Source of the DNA: Clostridium sp. 1001271st1 H5
GTDB lineage: Bacteria; Bacillota; Clostridia; Lachnospirales; Lachnospiraceae
DNA: 64,000 bases
Direction: 5' to 3'
Assembly (NCBI RefSeq): GCF_005845215.1
Contig: NZ_SPHO01000002.1
Span: forward strand, 62,001 to 126,000
The notes under the pieces were generated by a model that saw only the letters and a list, made by a program, of their open reading frames with translations, ran no database searches and was not told the origin of the DNA. Positions 35,835-45,019 of the stretch are shown piece after piece. Numbering within the stretch: position 1 is the stretch's first letter; the number at the start of each line of letters is the position of its first letter. A program made the translations under genes and the position numbers.

Positions 35835-36893
35835 ATGAGTAAGAGAAAAGTAATTATGCTGACAGATTCATCCCTGACCTATCCCAAAGTGATGTCGCCG
35901 GACGCCCAGGCTGTGTTAAAACGTCTGGAGGCTTACGGCGCTGAAATTATTTATGTACAGGACCAGAAAGACTGGGACCGTTCCATGTTTGTGGAGTATG
36001 CGTCCAAGGTGGAGAAGACCGGTCCTGAACCCTTTGAGGTAAATGAGGAGTTTTTAAAGGAGGCAGAGGAGGCAGAGGTTATTATTGCCAATTTTGCCCC
36101 GGTGGGGTCGGCAATCATTAAGGCGGGAAAGAATCTTAAGATGATAGGAGTCACCAGAAGCGGCGCCGAGAACATCAATATCGGGGCAGCCACGGAGCAG
36201 GGGGTTAAGGTGGCAGTTGCGCCCGGCCGCCTGGCAGACCCTGTTTCCGATTATACCGTTGGACTGATTCTGGCAGAATCCAGAAATATTGCCAGAATGA
36301 GCATCACGGACCATGACGGCCAGTGGATGACGGATGCGCCTAATTCTTCCTATATTAAAAGCTTAAAAGGCGCAACCGTAGGACTTGTGGGGTACGGAAT
36401 CATAGGACAGAGGGTGGCGGCCAAGCTGCAGGCCTTTGGCTGCAGTATAATCGCCTATGACCCGTTCTGCAGACCTGAGGTTTTTGAGGCGACAAACTGC
36501 AGAAGCGTATCCCAGGAAGAACTGATGAAGACTTCCGATTATGTAAGTGTTCATGCCCGCCTGACCAGTGATACCCAGGGGCTCATAACCAGGGAGCATA
36601 TAAACATGATGAAGCCCACGGCATTTTTCATCAACACGGCCCGCGCAGGGCTGGTGGATGAGGAGGCGCTGGTGGAGGCGCTGGCCGAACACAGGATTGG
36701 CGGGGCGGGACTGGATGTCTTTTCCGTGGAACCCATTCCTGAGGGACATCCCATCCTGGGGCTGGACAATGTTACCCTGACGCCTCACCGGGCAGGGAAC
36801 TGCAGCAATCTGGCAGCCATTTCCCTGGATATTATTGTGGAGGATATTGAGCGCTATTTCAGAGGTGAGCCGTTGGCCCATGCAAAGAATTAG
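35835..36893 (+). CDS. D-isomer-specific 2-hydroxyacid dehydrogenase
   Basis: A 352-aa dehydrogenase of the phosphoglycerate dehydrogenase class. The Rossmann motif is VGLVGYGIIGQRV; catalytic residues are Arg in NTARAGLVD, Glu in DVFSVEPIPE and His in TPHRAGN. It is the last gene of the PTS arm, 19 bases after ptsI, and ends in a strong terminator. Likely role: interconversion of a 2-keto and 2-hydroxy acid formed in the pathway (inference). Confidence 0.93.
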   Translation: MSKRKVIMLTDSSLTYPKVMSPDAQAVLKRLEAYGAEIIYVQDQKDWDRSMFVEYASKVEKTGPEPFEVNEEFLKEAEEAEVIIANFAPVGSAIIKAGKNLKMIGVTRSGAENINIGAATEQGVKVAVAPGRLADPVSDYTVGLILAESRNIARMSITDHDGQWMTDAPNSSYIKSLKGATVGLVGYGIIGQRVAAKLQAFGCSIIAYDPFCRPEVFEATNCRSVSQEELMKTSDYVSVHARLTSDTQGLITREHINMMKPTAFFINTARAGLVDEEALVEALAEHRIGGAGLDVFSVEPIPEGHPILGLDNVTLTPHRAGNCSNLAAISLDIIVEDIERYFRGEPLAHAKN

Positions 36894-36912
36894 AAGAAAA
36901 TACAGCGTAAGC

Positions 36913-36950
36913 AAAATCAAAAGGAATCCCCGGTCAGGGGATTCCTTTTT
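36913..36950. terminator. Bidirectional terminator
   Basis: AAAAGGAATCCCC (36919-36931) pairs with GGGGATTCCTTTT (36937-36949). A and T runs on both sides serve the plus PTS operon and the converging minus operon. Confidence 0.92.
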
Positions 36951-36967
36951 GCTGTACTGAAATTTGG

Positions 36968-38311
36968 CTAATGCACAAATACCAGGGAAAGTATAAACAC
37001 AACAATAATAGTTATAATACCCATTACCCCTGTCATACCGGTCTGGCATTTATAGGCATCCTTTGTCTCCATGTCTGAGAACTGGGATACCACCCAGAAG
37101 TAAGAGTCATTGGCATGGGACACGGTCATGGAACCGGCTCCGATGGCCATGATGACAAGCACCTTTGCCAGCGGGGTGGTAAATCCCAGGGCAGGCATCA
37201 GAGGCGCAATCATAGCGGAGGTGGTAATCATGGCCACCGTGGAGGCGCCCATGGCTGTCTTTAACAGGGCTGCAATGATGAATGGAAGGAATACGCCCAC
37301 TCCAAGGCCCAGAAGGGATGCGCTCAGCGCGTCAGCGATAGGCAGTTTCTGAAGGATGGCTCCGAATGCGCCGCCTGCGCCGGTGATGGCCAGGATGCCG
37401 GCGGAGTTGGTGACGCCTTCCGTAATCCAGGACAAGGTATTTTTCTTCTCAGCGGCCGGAACCAGGGTCATGGCCAGGAACACGCCTAAAATCAGGGCAA
37501 TGACAGGGTTTCCGATAAAGGAGAAGAACATCTTTACAGCGCCGTCTCCAAAGGGAGCGCTGGGGAAGTCGCCCACGGATTTAAGTGCAATCAGTACGAT
37601 GGGAAGCAGGATGGGTGAGAAGCTGTGAAGGGCGCCGGGCAGCTTGCCGTATTTCTGAAGCAGCTCATCTACCGTGTACTCAGGGTTTGCAGGGATATCA
37701 ATTTTGCTGGATACCTTTTTTGCATAGAACAGCGCTGACAGGGTGGCTGGAATGGATACCAGAAGTCCCACCAGTATGGTCAGTCCCAGGTCGGCTTCCA
37801 GGGTGCCTGCCATGGCGATAGGGCCGGGGGTAGGCGGAACCAGACAGTGGGTTGCATATAGGCCGCCTGACAGGGCTGTGGCCATGACGGCCAGGGATAC
37901 GTTGCTCTGGCTGGCCAGGGCCCTGGAAATCGGGCTTAAAATGACAAAGCCGGAATCACAGAATACAGGAATGCCTGTCACATAACCGGTGATGGCCATG
38001 GTCAGGACGCTGTTCTTCTTTCCCACCAGCTTGAGAATGGTGTTGGCCATGGTCAGGGCAGCGCCTGTCTTCTCAAGAATGGTTCCGATGATGGTTCCTG
38101 CCAGGATTACGATACCGATGCTGGCCAGTATGTTGCCGAAGCCGCTTTTTACTGTGTTGATGACTTCCTCTGTGGGAATGCCGCACACCAGGCCCACTGC
38201 AATGGCAATGACCGTAAGTACTAGGAACGGATGCTGGTTAAATTTGGATATGGCCAATACCATACATACTACGGCCAGAAATATAACTAAAAATATAAAT
38301 ATACCTGACAT
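36968..38311 (-). CDS. GntP-family gluconate/organic acid permease
   Basis: A 447-aa membrane protein with about 12-14 spans. Characteristic stretches are GTIIGTILEKTGAA, CDSGFVILSPISRALA, GLYATHCLVPPTPGPIA and GAGSMTVSHANDSYFWVVS, typical of GntP/GntT-type proton symporters for gluconate, glycerate or related acids. The ribosome binding site is AGGAGG. It is the last gene of a three-gene minus operon with a CdaR-type regulator, which suggests the substrate is a sugar acid such as glycerate. Confidence 0.94.
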   Translation of the reverse strand: MSGIFIFLVIFLAVVCMVLAISKFNQHPFLVLTVIAIAVGLVCGIPTEEVINTVKSGFGNILASIGIVILAGTIIGTILEKTGAALTMANTILKLVGKKNSVLTMAITGYVTGIPVFCDSGFVILSPISRALASQSNVSLAVMATALSGGLYATHCLVPPTPGPIAMAGTLEADLGLTILVGLLVSIPATLSALFYAKKVSSKIDIPANPEYTVDELLQKYGKLPGALHSFSPILLPIVLIALKSVGDFPSAPFGDGAVKMFFSFIGNPVIALILGVFLAMTLVPAAEKKNTLSWITEGVTNSAGILAITGAGGAFGAILQKLPIADALSASLLGLGVGVFLPFIIAALLKTAMGASTVAMITTSAMIAPLMPALGFTTPLAKVLVIMAIGAGSMTVSHANDSYFWVVSQFSDMETKDAYKCQTGMTGVMGIITIIVVFILSLVFVH

Positions 38312-38333
38312 TGTAAAACCTCCTCAACTATGT

Positions 38334-39479
38334 TTAAGTGATATCACCCACCGGATGATACATGAAAATCAGACGAATCAGGAACTCCCTGGTAAAGGGA
38401 GTTTCGTTTTCCAGGTCCAGCAGCTGGAACAGCCGCTTCATCCTGTAAAGAAGGGTGTTCTTATGAAGATGGAGCCGGTCGGACGCCTTCTGCACACTGC
38501 CGTTTTCCTGGTAATATACCCCGGCAGTCACCAGAAGGACCTCGGCCTGTCTGGCATCCTGGCTGTCTGTCAGCTTCCGGTACAGCATTTCTGCATACTT
38601 CATACCGCCGTGAATCAGGGACTTGTAAATCAGATACTGAATCCTGACCTGGCTGTCCTCCAGATTCCGGACCGGTCCCCCCTCCATGGAAATCAGGGTG
38701 TTGGATTCCTTCATACCGCCGGGAATATCCTCCAGCCCTTTGCAGGCGCCGCTGACAGCAATGCAGAGTCCCTTCTCCCGGACCACCTGGGCTATGATTT
38801 TGTCCAGGGCCTCGTCCCTGCCGTGCCGGGGAACACTGTGAATGATGATGCAGTCATTGTTCTGGATGCCGAACACATCCTTCCCGCGGTCCAGGGCGCC
38901 CTGCCAGGCCATGTTCTGAAAGAGCTGGGTGTAGTGGTTCATCTGCTCCCTGGTATTTTCCCGTCCGCCTGCCCGTATTATGATGACCTTTACAGGAAAG
39001 GCCGGCTGGACCGGAATCAGGGCGGACAGCTGGCATATGGTTTCCGTCTGCCCTGTGTCTCCCAGCAGCATCAGACCCAAAAGCCGGTTTCTTACCTCGG
39101 ACTCCACGTTCTGTTTCTGCGCCATGGCCTGCTGGGCAAAATGCTGGGCCACATAGACCTTCAGCAAATTAGCCACATTCAGCATCTGTTCCTCACATCC
39201 AAAGATGCCCACCACCCCTATCAGCTCATCCTTCAGAAAGATGGGCATGTTGTAGCCCTCCTTTGCGCCGGGATACCGGGGCAGGTCCCTTGTCTCAATA
39301 AGAACCGGCTTTCCCGTGGCAATGACCTCGGCAGCGCCCTGGTGGAAGGTGCCGATGCGCTCCTTTTCCGTGGAGGCGATGATGGTCCCTTCCCGGTCCA
39401 TGATGTTGATGGTGCGTCCTCCCACCAGGGAGGAGGTGGCTTCCACAAAATCCTGTGCCATACTGGAAAATTCTAGCAT
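38334..39479 (-). CDS. CdaR-family sugar-acid-responsive regulator
   Basis: A 381-aa regulator. The N-terminal diacid-recognition domain (about 1-135; ATSSLVGGRTINIMDREGTIIAST, GYNMPIFLKDELIGVVGIFG) is followed by a linker domain and a C-terminal PucR-type helix-turn-helix (about 325-375, VQKASDRLHLHKNTLLYRMKRL). CdaR-type proteins activate glycerate/galactarate/glucarate genes. Located 22 bases upstream of the GntP permease gene on the same strand. The ribosome binding site is AGGAGG. Confidence 0.94.
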   Translation of the reverse strand: MLEFSSMAQDFVEATSSLVGGRTINIMDREGTIIASTEKERIGTFHQGAAEVIATGKPVLIETRDLPRYPGAKEGYNMPIFLKDELIGVVGIFGCEEQMLNVANLLKVYVAQHFAQQAMAQKQNVESEVRNRLLGLMLLGDTGQTETICQLSALIPVQPAFPVKVIIIRAGGRENTREQMNHYTQLFQNMAWQGALDRGKDVFGIQNNDCIIIHSVPRHGRDEALDKIIAQVVREKGLCIAVSGACKGLEDIPGGMKESNTLISMEGGPVRNLEDSQVRIQYLIYKSLIHGGMKYAEMLYRKLTDSQDARQAEVLLVTAGVYYQENGSVQKASDRLHLHKNTLLYRMKRLFQLLDLENETPFTREFLIRLIFMYHPVGDIT

Positions 39480-39530
39480 ATCGTCCTCCTGCCAAGAGAT
39501 ATATCCCTGATGTAATCCAAATCGGGGAAA

Positions 39531-40361
39531 TCAGAGGAACAGGCAGTCGCCTGCGCCCAGATACACGGTGTTCAGCTCCGGATTTTCAGCCATCATGTTC
39601 CGCAGAAGCTCCCCGGAGCAGTGGTTAAAGCCCAGAAGCCCGATACCCATGTCCTTCATGGTACGGATGGTCAGCTGTATGCGCTCCCGGTCAGCCTCCA
39701 CCAGATGGGTTCCGCCCACCACGGCCCGGATGGGCTGTGAGAAGCGCTGTCTTACCGTATCCAGGATGTTCAGGATGCCCGGGTGGCTGCATCCCACGAT
39801 GACCACCAGTTCACCCCTGTCTTCCAGTACAAGGCAGACCTCATCCTGAAAATAATCCTGCTTCCATCCCTCCTTGTCCCGTATCACAAAACGTTCCGGA
39901 ACCGTCTCAAAGTCATGGCTCCGTATGATGTCTCCCATGACCCAGCAGTTCCTGGCAATGGGAAGAACAGACCTGCATACCATGTGCCGGACACCGTGCT
40001 CCTCCAGAAACAGGCTGTCAAATCCCGTACCCAGATAGGTTGCCTTGAGGCCGTTCACGGCATATTTTTCCTCAAAGAACCCATTACCTGTAACCAGGGG
40101 ACAACAAAGGCCTGCCGCCGCAAAATCCCTGTAACCGGCTGCGTGGTCGTAATGCCCGTGGCTTCCCACTGCAATGTCCACCTGTTCCGGCCGGATTCCC
40201 AGCCTGAGGGCATTTTCCAGGGCGTGTCTGCCTGCTCCGAAGTCAAAGAGGATGCGCGCATCCCCTGTCTCCACATAAAAGGACAACCCGTGTTCTGCTT
40301 TCATGGCCTTTTGTTCCCCGGCCAGATTGTCCATGACAGTCACTATCTTGATAATCCTCAC
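39531..40361 (-). CDS. MBL-fold metallo-hydrolase
   Basis: A 276-aa metallo-beta-lactamase fold protein. The metal motif is GSHGHYDHAAG (HxHxDH) at about 67-77; later ligands are in VGCSHPGI and GFNHCSG. The layout resembles the dihydropterin/PQQ-like hydrolase group (DUF-type 'RFA-P synthase related'). In this context a sugar lactonase role is possible but unproven. The start is odd: GTG 40361 overlaps the strong AGGAGGTGA ribosome binding site itself, and the next ATG is 27 bases on. An ATT at 40355 would be correctly spaced. First gene of the minus operon. Confidence 0.88.
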   Translation of the reverse strand: MRIIKIVTVMDNLAGEQKAMKAEHGLSFYVETGDARILFDFGAGRHALENALRLGIRPEQVDIAVGSHGHYDHAAGYRDFAAAGLCCPLVTGNGFFEEKYAVNGLKATYLGTGFDSLFLEEHGVRHMVCRSVLPIARNCWVMGDIIRSHDFETVPERFVIRDKEGWKQDYFQDEVCLVLEDRGELVVIVGCSHPGILNILDTVRQRFSQPIRAVVGGTHLVEADRERIQLTIRTMKDMGIGLLGFNHCSGELLRNMMAENPELNTVYLGAGDCLFL

Positions 40362-40402
40362 CTCCTGAGAGTTTATAAAATTTTAATAATATTTATGAAA
40401 TG

Positions 40403-40410
40403 ATTATATC
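40403..40410 (-). promoter_or_regulatory. Extended -10 promoter for the MBL-CdaR-GntP operon
   Basis: On the minus strand TGATATAAT (TG one base before TATAAT at 40408-40403). No good -35 box lies upstream, which the extended -10 may compensate. The gap 40362-40639 otherwise holds AT-rich DNA and the AAAAAAGTAAGGAAAA word near 40568. Confidence 0.5.
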
Positions 40411-40639
40411 ATAATTTACTTCTTTTTCCATTGTGACAGAACACAAATATTTGCAAAAATTTCTATTTTTCAGTCTGTTTTTATTTAAAGTATACAAATA
40501 AAAGAAGATATTGCCATTAGAGGGAGGTATGGCGGATTGTAACAGAAATTCCCACAATTTTTCAAGAAAAAAGTAAGGAAAACCTTGATATATTATGTTA
40601 GAATAGGTCATATAAGTTAACGTATGAGGAGGGGACATC

Positions 40640-41344
40640 ATGCCCGATATAAATATCCTGGTTGTAGATGATGAAAAAGAGATTGCGGATTTGATTGAGA
40701 TTTATCTTGTAAGTGATGGCTATAAAGTGTTTAAGGCGGAGAATGCCGCCAAGGGACTGGAAATTATTTCCAAAGAAGAGGTGTACCTGGTGCTGCTGGA
40801 CATCATGATGCCGGGTATGAACGGCCTGGAGATGTGCAAGAAGATAAGGGAAACCAACAATATCCCCATTATCATGCTCAGCGCCAAGTCCACGGATTTA
40901 GATAAGATATTAGGCCTGGGAACAGGGGCGGACGACTATGTGGTGAAGCCCTTTAACCCGCTGGAGCTGACAGCCAGGGTTAAATCCCAGCTGCGCCGCT
41001 ACACACAGCTGAATCCAAACAGCGCTTCCAAGGAAAAGGCCAACAACGAGATAACCATTAAGGGAATGACCATTAATAAGGATAACCATAAGGTGATTGT
41101 GGACGATGAGGAAATCAAGCTCACTCCCATTGAGTTCGATATCCTGTACCTGCTGGCCTCCAACCCGGGCAAGGTATTCAGCACCGACGAGATATTCGAG
41201 AAGGTGTGGAATGAAAAGGTATACGAGGCCAACAACACGGTCATGGTACATATCAGACGCCTGAGAGGCAAGATGAAAGAGGACACCAGACAGAATAAAA
41301 TCATCACCACTGTGTGGGGAGTAGGTTACAAAATTGAAAAGTGA
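40640..41344 (+). CDS. Response regulator, OmpR/VanR type
   Basis: A 234-aa regulator. The receiver domain (1-120) has acidic pocket VVDDEKE, phospho-acceptor Asp54 in LLDIMMPG and Lys in VVKPFNPLEL. A winged-helix output domain (about 135-232) ends in VWGVGYKIEK. The ribosome binding site is GAGGAGGGG. It is followed directly by its histidine kinase and then by the ABC/SPFH gene set, which it may control. Confidence 0.95.
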   Translation: MPDINILVVDDEKEIADLIEIYLVSDGYKVFKAENAAKGLEIISKEEVYLVLLDIMMPGMNGLEMCKKIRETNNIPIIMLSAKSTDLDKILGLGTGADDYVVKPFNPLELTARVKSQLRRYTQLNPNSASKEKANNEITIKGMTINKDNHKVIVDDEEIKLTPIEFDILYLLASNPGKVFSTDEIFEKVWNEKVYEANNTVMVHIRRLRGKMKEDTRQNKIITTVWGVGYKIEK

Positions 41345-42470
41345 TATGAGCAGGCGCTACCATACCCGTGTTATCACCAACATCATATACAGCGCCATTA
41401 TTTCCTGTCTGGTGGAAATATTTCTGGTGACCAACGTGTCCATGATTGCCAGATACATGGAGGAATCCGGGCGTATGAACCGCCTGCTACAGGCGGTGCT
41501 GGATTACCATGTGGCGGTGGTGCTGGTTTATGTGGTATCCGGGCTGGTGCTGTTTGCAGTGACCTTTATGATTCTCCAGGAACCCTACATCCGCTATATC
41601 AGCAATATATCGGATGCGGTCCAGAGCATATCAGAAGGCAACCTGAACACCACCATCGACGTGATTGGAGACGACGAGTTCTCCAGCATGGCTGCCAACC
41701 TGAACAAGATGGCGGAGGATATCCGGGAGCTGATGGATAAGGAGAGGGAATCCGAGCGCACCAAAAATGAGCTTATAACCAATGTGGCCCATGACCTGCG
41801 CACGCCCCTGACATCCATTATCGGATATCTGGAGCTGCTGGCAGGCAACAATAAGATACCGGCGGAGATGCAGCACAAGTACATAGAGATTGCATATGGA
41901 AAGGCAAGGCGCCTGGAGAAGCTGATTGAAGATTTGTTTGGGTTTACCAAGCTCAATTACGGCAAGATATCCATGCATGTGGCCCAGCTGGATGTGGTAA
42001 AGCTGCTGGGACAGCTTTTGGAGGAGGCATACCCCAACTTTGTGGAAAAGAACCTGTCATATGACCTGCAGAGCAATGTGCCGGCTAAAATCATAACAGC
42101 TGACGGCAATCTGCTGGCCCGCCTGTTTGACAACCTGATTGGCAATGCCATCAAGTATGGCGCTGACGGCAAGCGGGTCCTGGTAAAGATACTGGCCCAG
42201 GAGGATGTGGTGACTGTTTCCGTTACCAATTACGGCTATGTTATACCGCCGGAGGAACTGCCCCTGATATTCAACAAGTTTTACCGGGTGGAGCAGTCGC
42301 GGTCCAGCAGCACAGGCGGTACGGGCCTGGGACTGGCCATTGCAAAGGAAATCGTGGACATGCATGGGGGCACCATCAATGTGTCCAGCGATTTGGACGG
42401 CACCGTGTTCACGGTAAAGCTGCAGGTGAATTTTGACATTAATAAAGAGAATTTTGGAACCATTAGCTGA
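41334..42470 (+). CDS. Sensor histidine kinase, VanS type
   Basis: About 378 aa. Two spans (VITNIIYSAIISCLVEIFLV and VVLVYVVSGLVLFAVTFMIL) flank a short outside loop, then HAMP, the His box VAHDLRTPLTSIIGYLELL and the ATPase boxes DNLIGNAIKYG and GTGLGLAIAKEIV. The short sensor loop implies sensing within or at the membrane. The start is either TTG 41334 (eight bases after AGTAGG, overlapping the regulator gene) or ATG 41346. Confidence 0.94.
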   Translation: MKSDMSRRYHTRVITNIIYSAIISCLVEIFLVTNVSMIARYMEESGRMNRLLQAVLDYHVAVVLVYVVSGLVLFAVTFMILQEPYIRYISNISDAVQSISEGNLNTTIDVIGDDEFSSMAANLNKMAEDIRELMDKERESERTKNELITNVAHDLRTPLTSIIGYLELLAGNNKIPAEMQHKYIEIAYGKARRLEKLIEDLFGFTKLNYGKISMHVAQLDVVKLLGQLLEEAYPNFVEKNLSYDLQSNVPAKIITADGNLLARLFDNLIGNAIKYGADGKRVLVKILAQEDVVTVSVTNYGYVIPPEELPLIFNKFYRVEQSRSSSTGGTGLGLAIAKEIVDMHGGTINVSSDLDGTVFTVKLQVNFDINKENFGTIS

Positions 42471-42487
42471 CTTGAACGGAGAATAGG

Positions 42488-45019
42488 ATGAGGAAGTGTA
42501 ACATGCAGATATTTCCGGAGAAAATGAAAAGGGCGCTGAAAAGCACCCTTTTTGGCTTAATGCTGGCAGCGTCTGTGACGGTCCAGTCCCTGGGAGCCCA
42601 GGCATCAGGGACCGGTGAAACAGCTGCCAGGGAGGAAACCGCGGAATCCCCTGTTGCCATGGACGTGGTCTACGGTTATCAGAATACAGCGAAAAGCGGC
42701 CGTTTCCTGCCCATTAAAATCCAGCTGGACAGCCGGACCAGCCAGACGTTTAAGGGAACCCTGTGTATTCTGGCCATGGAGCCGGATTTTCAGGGATATA
42801 ATATGAACCTGGATTACGATGTATACCGGTATGAGTATCCGGTTGAGATAGAACCCGGCGGAAACATGAACAAATCAGTGAGTATATCCCTGGGGGCAAG
42901 AGTGGACCAGATGTATGTGCGTCTGCTGGATGAGAATGGAAATGAGGTGGTAAGCAAACGGCTGAAGCTGAATCTGAACCTGGAAACAGCAGAGCTTTTT
43001 ATCGGCGTGCTCAGCGATAACCCGGCGGAGCTTCTGTATTTTAACGGTGTTGGCATCAACTACAGCACTCTCAGGACAAAGACCATTGAGATGACGGCAG
43101 CCACGCTTCCCGTGACGGAACTGGGACTGGACCAGCTGGATGTGCTGCTCATAACGGATTTTGATTCAGGAAAGCTGTCAGGACAGCAGATTGAGTCTGT
43201 GTGGGAATGGGTCCGCAAAGGCGGCGTCCTGCTCATAGGAACCGGCGGAAGGGGAGAGGATACCCTGAGGGCCTTTGGCAGGGAGCTTTTGGAGCAGCCC
43301 CTTCCCCAGCCCGATGAGCGGGTCATCAACATGGGTGTGGAATATGCGGTGGACCGGCCTGAGGGCGCCTCCATCCCCCTGACATGTACGGATGTTATGC
43401 TCAAAGGCGGCACCGAGGTGCTGGGAAGCGAGGAGCTTTCCGTGCTCTCGTCGGTTTCCGTGGGGAATGGACTGGCTGCCGTGGCCATGTACGATTTTGT
43501 GGACATAGAGGAGTTCTGCCAGGCCAATATCTCCTATATCGACAACCTGTTCACCACGCTCCTGGGTGAGGATAAGATAAACGGGCTGGCCAGCGCCATG
43601 GACGGAAGCACGTCCAGCCAGTTCTGGTCGGTACAGGGACTGATTAATACAGGCAACATCAATAATCTTCCGAAGGTGAGCCTTTACGTGACCCTGGCAG
43701 TGGCCTATGTGGCCCTGGCCGGGCCGGGTCTTTACTTCTTCTGGAAACAGAGGGGAATGCGCCAGTACTATCAGCTGTCCGTGGCCGTTCTGTCCCTGTG
43801 CTGCACCGGCATGGTCCTTCTCATGGGCATGAGCACCCGGTTCACAGGGCCCTTCTTCACCTACGCCACCATAAAGGACACGGACCGGGATGAGATATCC
43901 GAGACAACATTCATCAATATGCGGGCGCCCTATAATAAATCCTATTCCGTAACCCTGAACCCGGACTACACCCTGTATCCCATTACGGGAAATGCCTACT
44001 ACAACATGACGCCCCTGCCCAAATTCACAGGTGAGGAAACGCCGTCCATAACCATACGTTATGATGAGGAGGGCACCAGGGTTAAGTCTGATAATGTGGG
44101 TGCGTTTAATTCAAAGTTTTTCATGATGGAGCGCCGCATGGAAAACGGGCAGCAGGAGGGATTTACAGGGGATGTGAATTCCTTTGACGGTAAGGTGACA
44201 GGCACTCTGACCAACCATTACGGCCAGGAGGTGGACAATGTGGCCATCCTCCTGTATAATCAGATGATTCTCATCGGCCATATGGAACCGGGCGAAACCG
44301 TAAGTCTGGACGATATGAAGGTCATATACGGAATCACCAATTTCGGCTATGCCATGGCGGAGCAGATAACAGGGGCTTCCCGCTATAAGGAGGACAAGGA
44401 CATACGGGATGCAGCCTATGTGCAGGCGCTGGAGAGAACCAACCTCCTGTCCTTCTATATGGGAAACTACCTGTCGGGCTACCACTCAGAAGCCAGAGTG
44501 CTGGGATTCAGCAATGAGAAGGAGGAAACAGGCTTCTTAAAGTCCTCCGGCCATGAGACATATGGGTCCACCCTGCTCACATCCTCCATTGACGTAAACT
44601 ATGAGCAGGACGGCATGATATACAGGTCCGCGCTCCAGAAGCAGCCTAATGTGCTCTCGGGTGAGTATTATGCGTCCAACAACAGCATGTACGGCCTGAC
44701 GCCTGTGATGCTGGAGTACTATCTGGGCAATGATATTGAGGTGGAGAAGCTGTCCTTCCATCAGATGAGCGATGAGGTGGTACAGAGCATGCGGTACTAC
44801 TATACAGTGCCCTTTGCCGGCAACATGTATTTTTATAATTACAATACCGGCGCCTATGATTCCATGGATACCCATGCCCAGTCCTATGACAGGCAGGCTC
44901 TGGAACCATACCTGTCCCCGGGCAATACCCTGACCATCAAGTATGTGTATGATGCCACAGGCGATTACACCTGGAATATCATGCTGCCCATACTGACCGT
45001 GACAGGAAGGAGTAAATGA
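42488..45019 (+). CDS. Exported membrane protein of unknown function
   Basis: An 843-aa protein with signal peptide (KMKRALKSTLFGLMLAASVTV, cleavage probably after AQA near 39). A large outside part follows (about 40-395). A Rossmann-like segment at about 212-262 (LDQLDVLLITDFDSGKL ... WVRKGGVLLIGTGGRG) resembles the glutamine-amidotransferase-like domain seen in partners of ABC exporters. Two membrane spans lie at about 398-418 and 428-447, then a second outside domain to the end. I do not recognise the family. The ATGA overlap with the ABC ATPase gene implies joint function. Confidence 0.85.
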   Translation: MRKCNMQIFPEKMKRALKSTLFGLMLAASVTVQSLGAQASGTGETAAREETAESPVAMDVVYGYQNTAKSGRFLPIKIQLDSRTSQTFKGTLCILAMEPDFQGYNMNLDYDVYRYEYPVEIEPGGNMNKSVSISLGARVDQMYVRLLDENGNEVVSKRLKLNLNLETAELFIGVLSDNPAELLYFNGVGINYSTLRTKTIEMTAATLPVTELGLDQLDVLLITDFDSGKLSGQQIESVWEWVRKGGVLLIGTGGRGEDTLRAFGRELLEQPLPQPDERVINMGVEYAVDRPEGASIPLTCTDVMLKGGTEVLGSEELSVLSSVSVGNGLAAVAMYDFVDIEEFCQANISYIDNLFTTLLGEDKINGLASAMDGSTSSQFWSVQGLINTGNINNLPKVSLYVTLAVAYVALAGPGLYFFWKQRGMRQYYQLSVAVLSLCCTGMVLLMGMSTRFTGPFFTYATIKDTDRDEISETTFINMRAPYNKSYSVTLNPDYTLYPITGNAYYNMTPLPKFTGEETPSITIRYDEEGTRVKSDNVGAFNSKFFMMERRMENGQQEGFTGDVNSFDGKVTGTLTNHYGQEVDNVAILLYNQMILIGHMEPGETVSLDDMKVIYGITNFGYAMAEQITGASRYKEDKDIRDAAYVQALERTNLLSFYMGNYLSGYHSEARVLGFSNEKEETGFLKSSGHETYGSTLLTSSIDVNYEQDGMIYRSALQKQPNVLSGEYYASNNSMYGLTPVMLEYYLGNDIEVEKLSFHQMSDEVVQSMRYYYTVPFAGNMYFYNYNTGAYDSMDTHAQSYDRQALEPYLSPGNTLTIKYVYDATGDYTWNIMLPILTVTGRSK

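Noticed and set aside
37989..39476. Open frame of 495 codons on plus across the GntP and CdaR genes
   Set aside because: It runs antisense to two well-recognised genes, with a low-complexity start and no domain.
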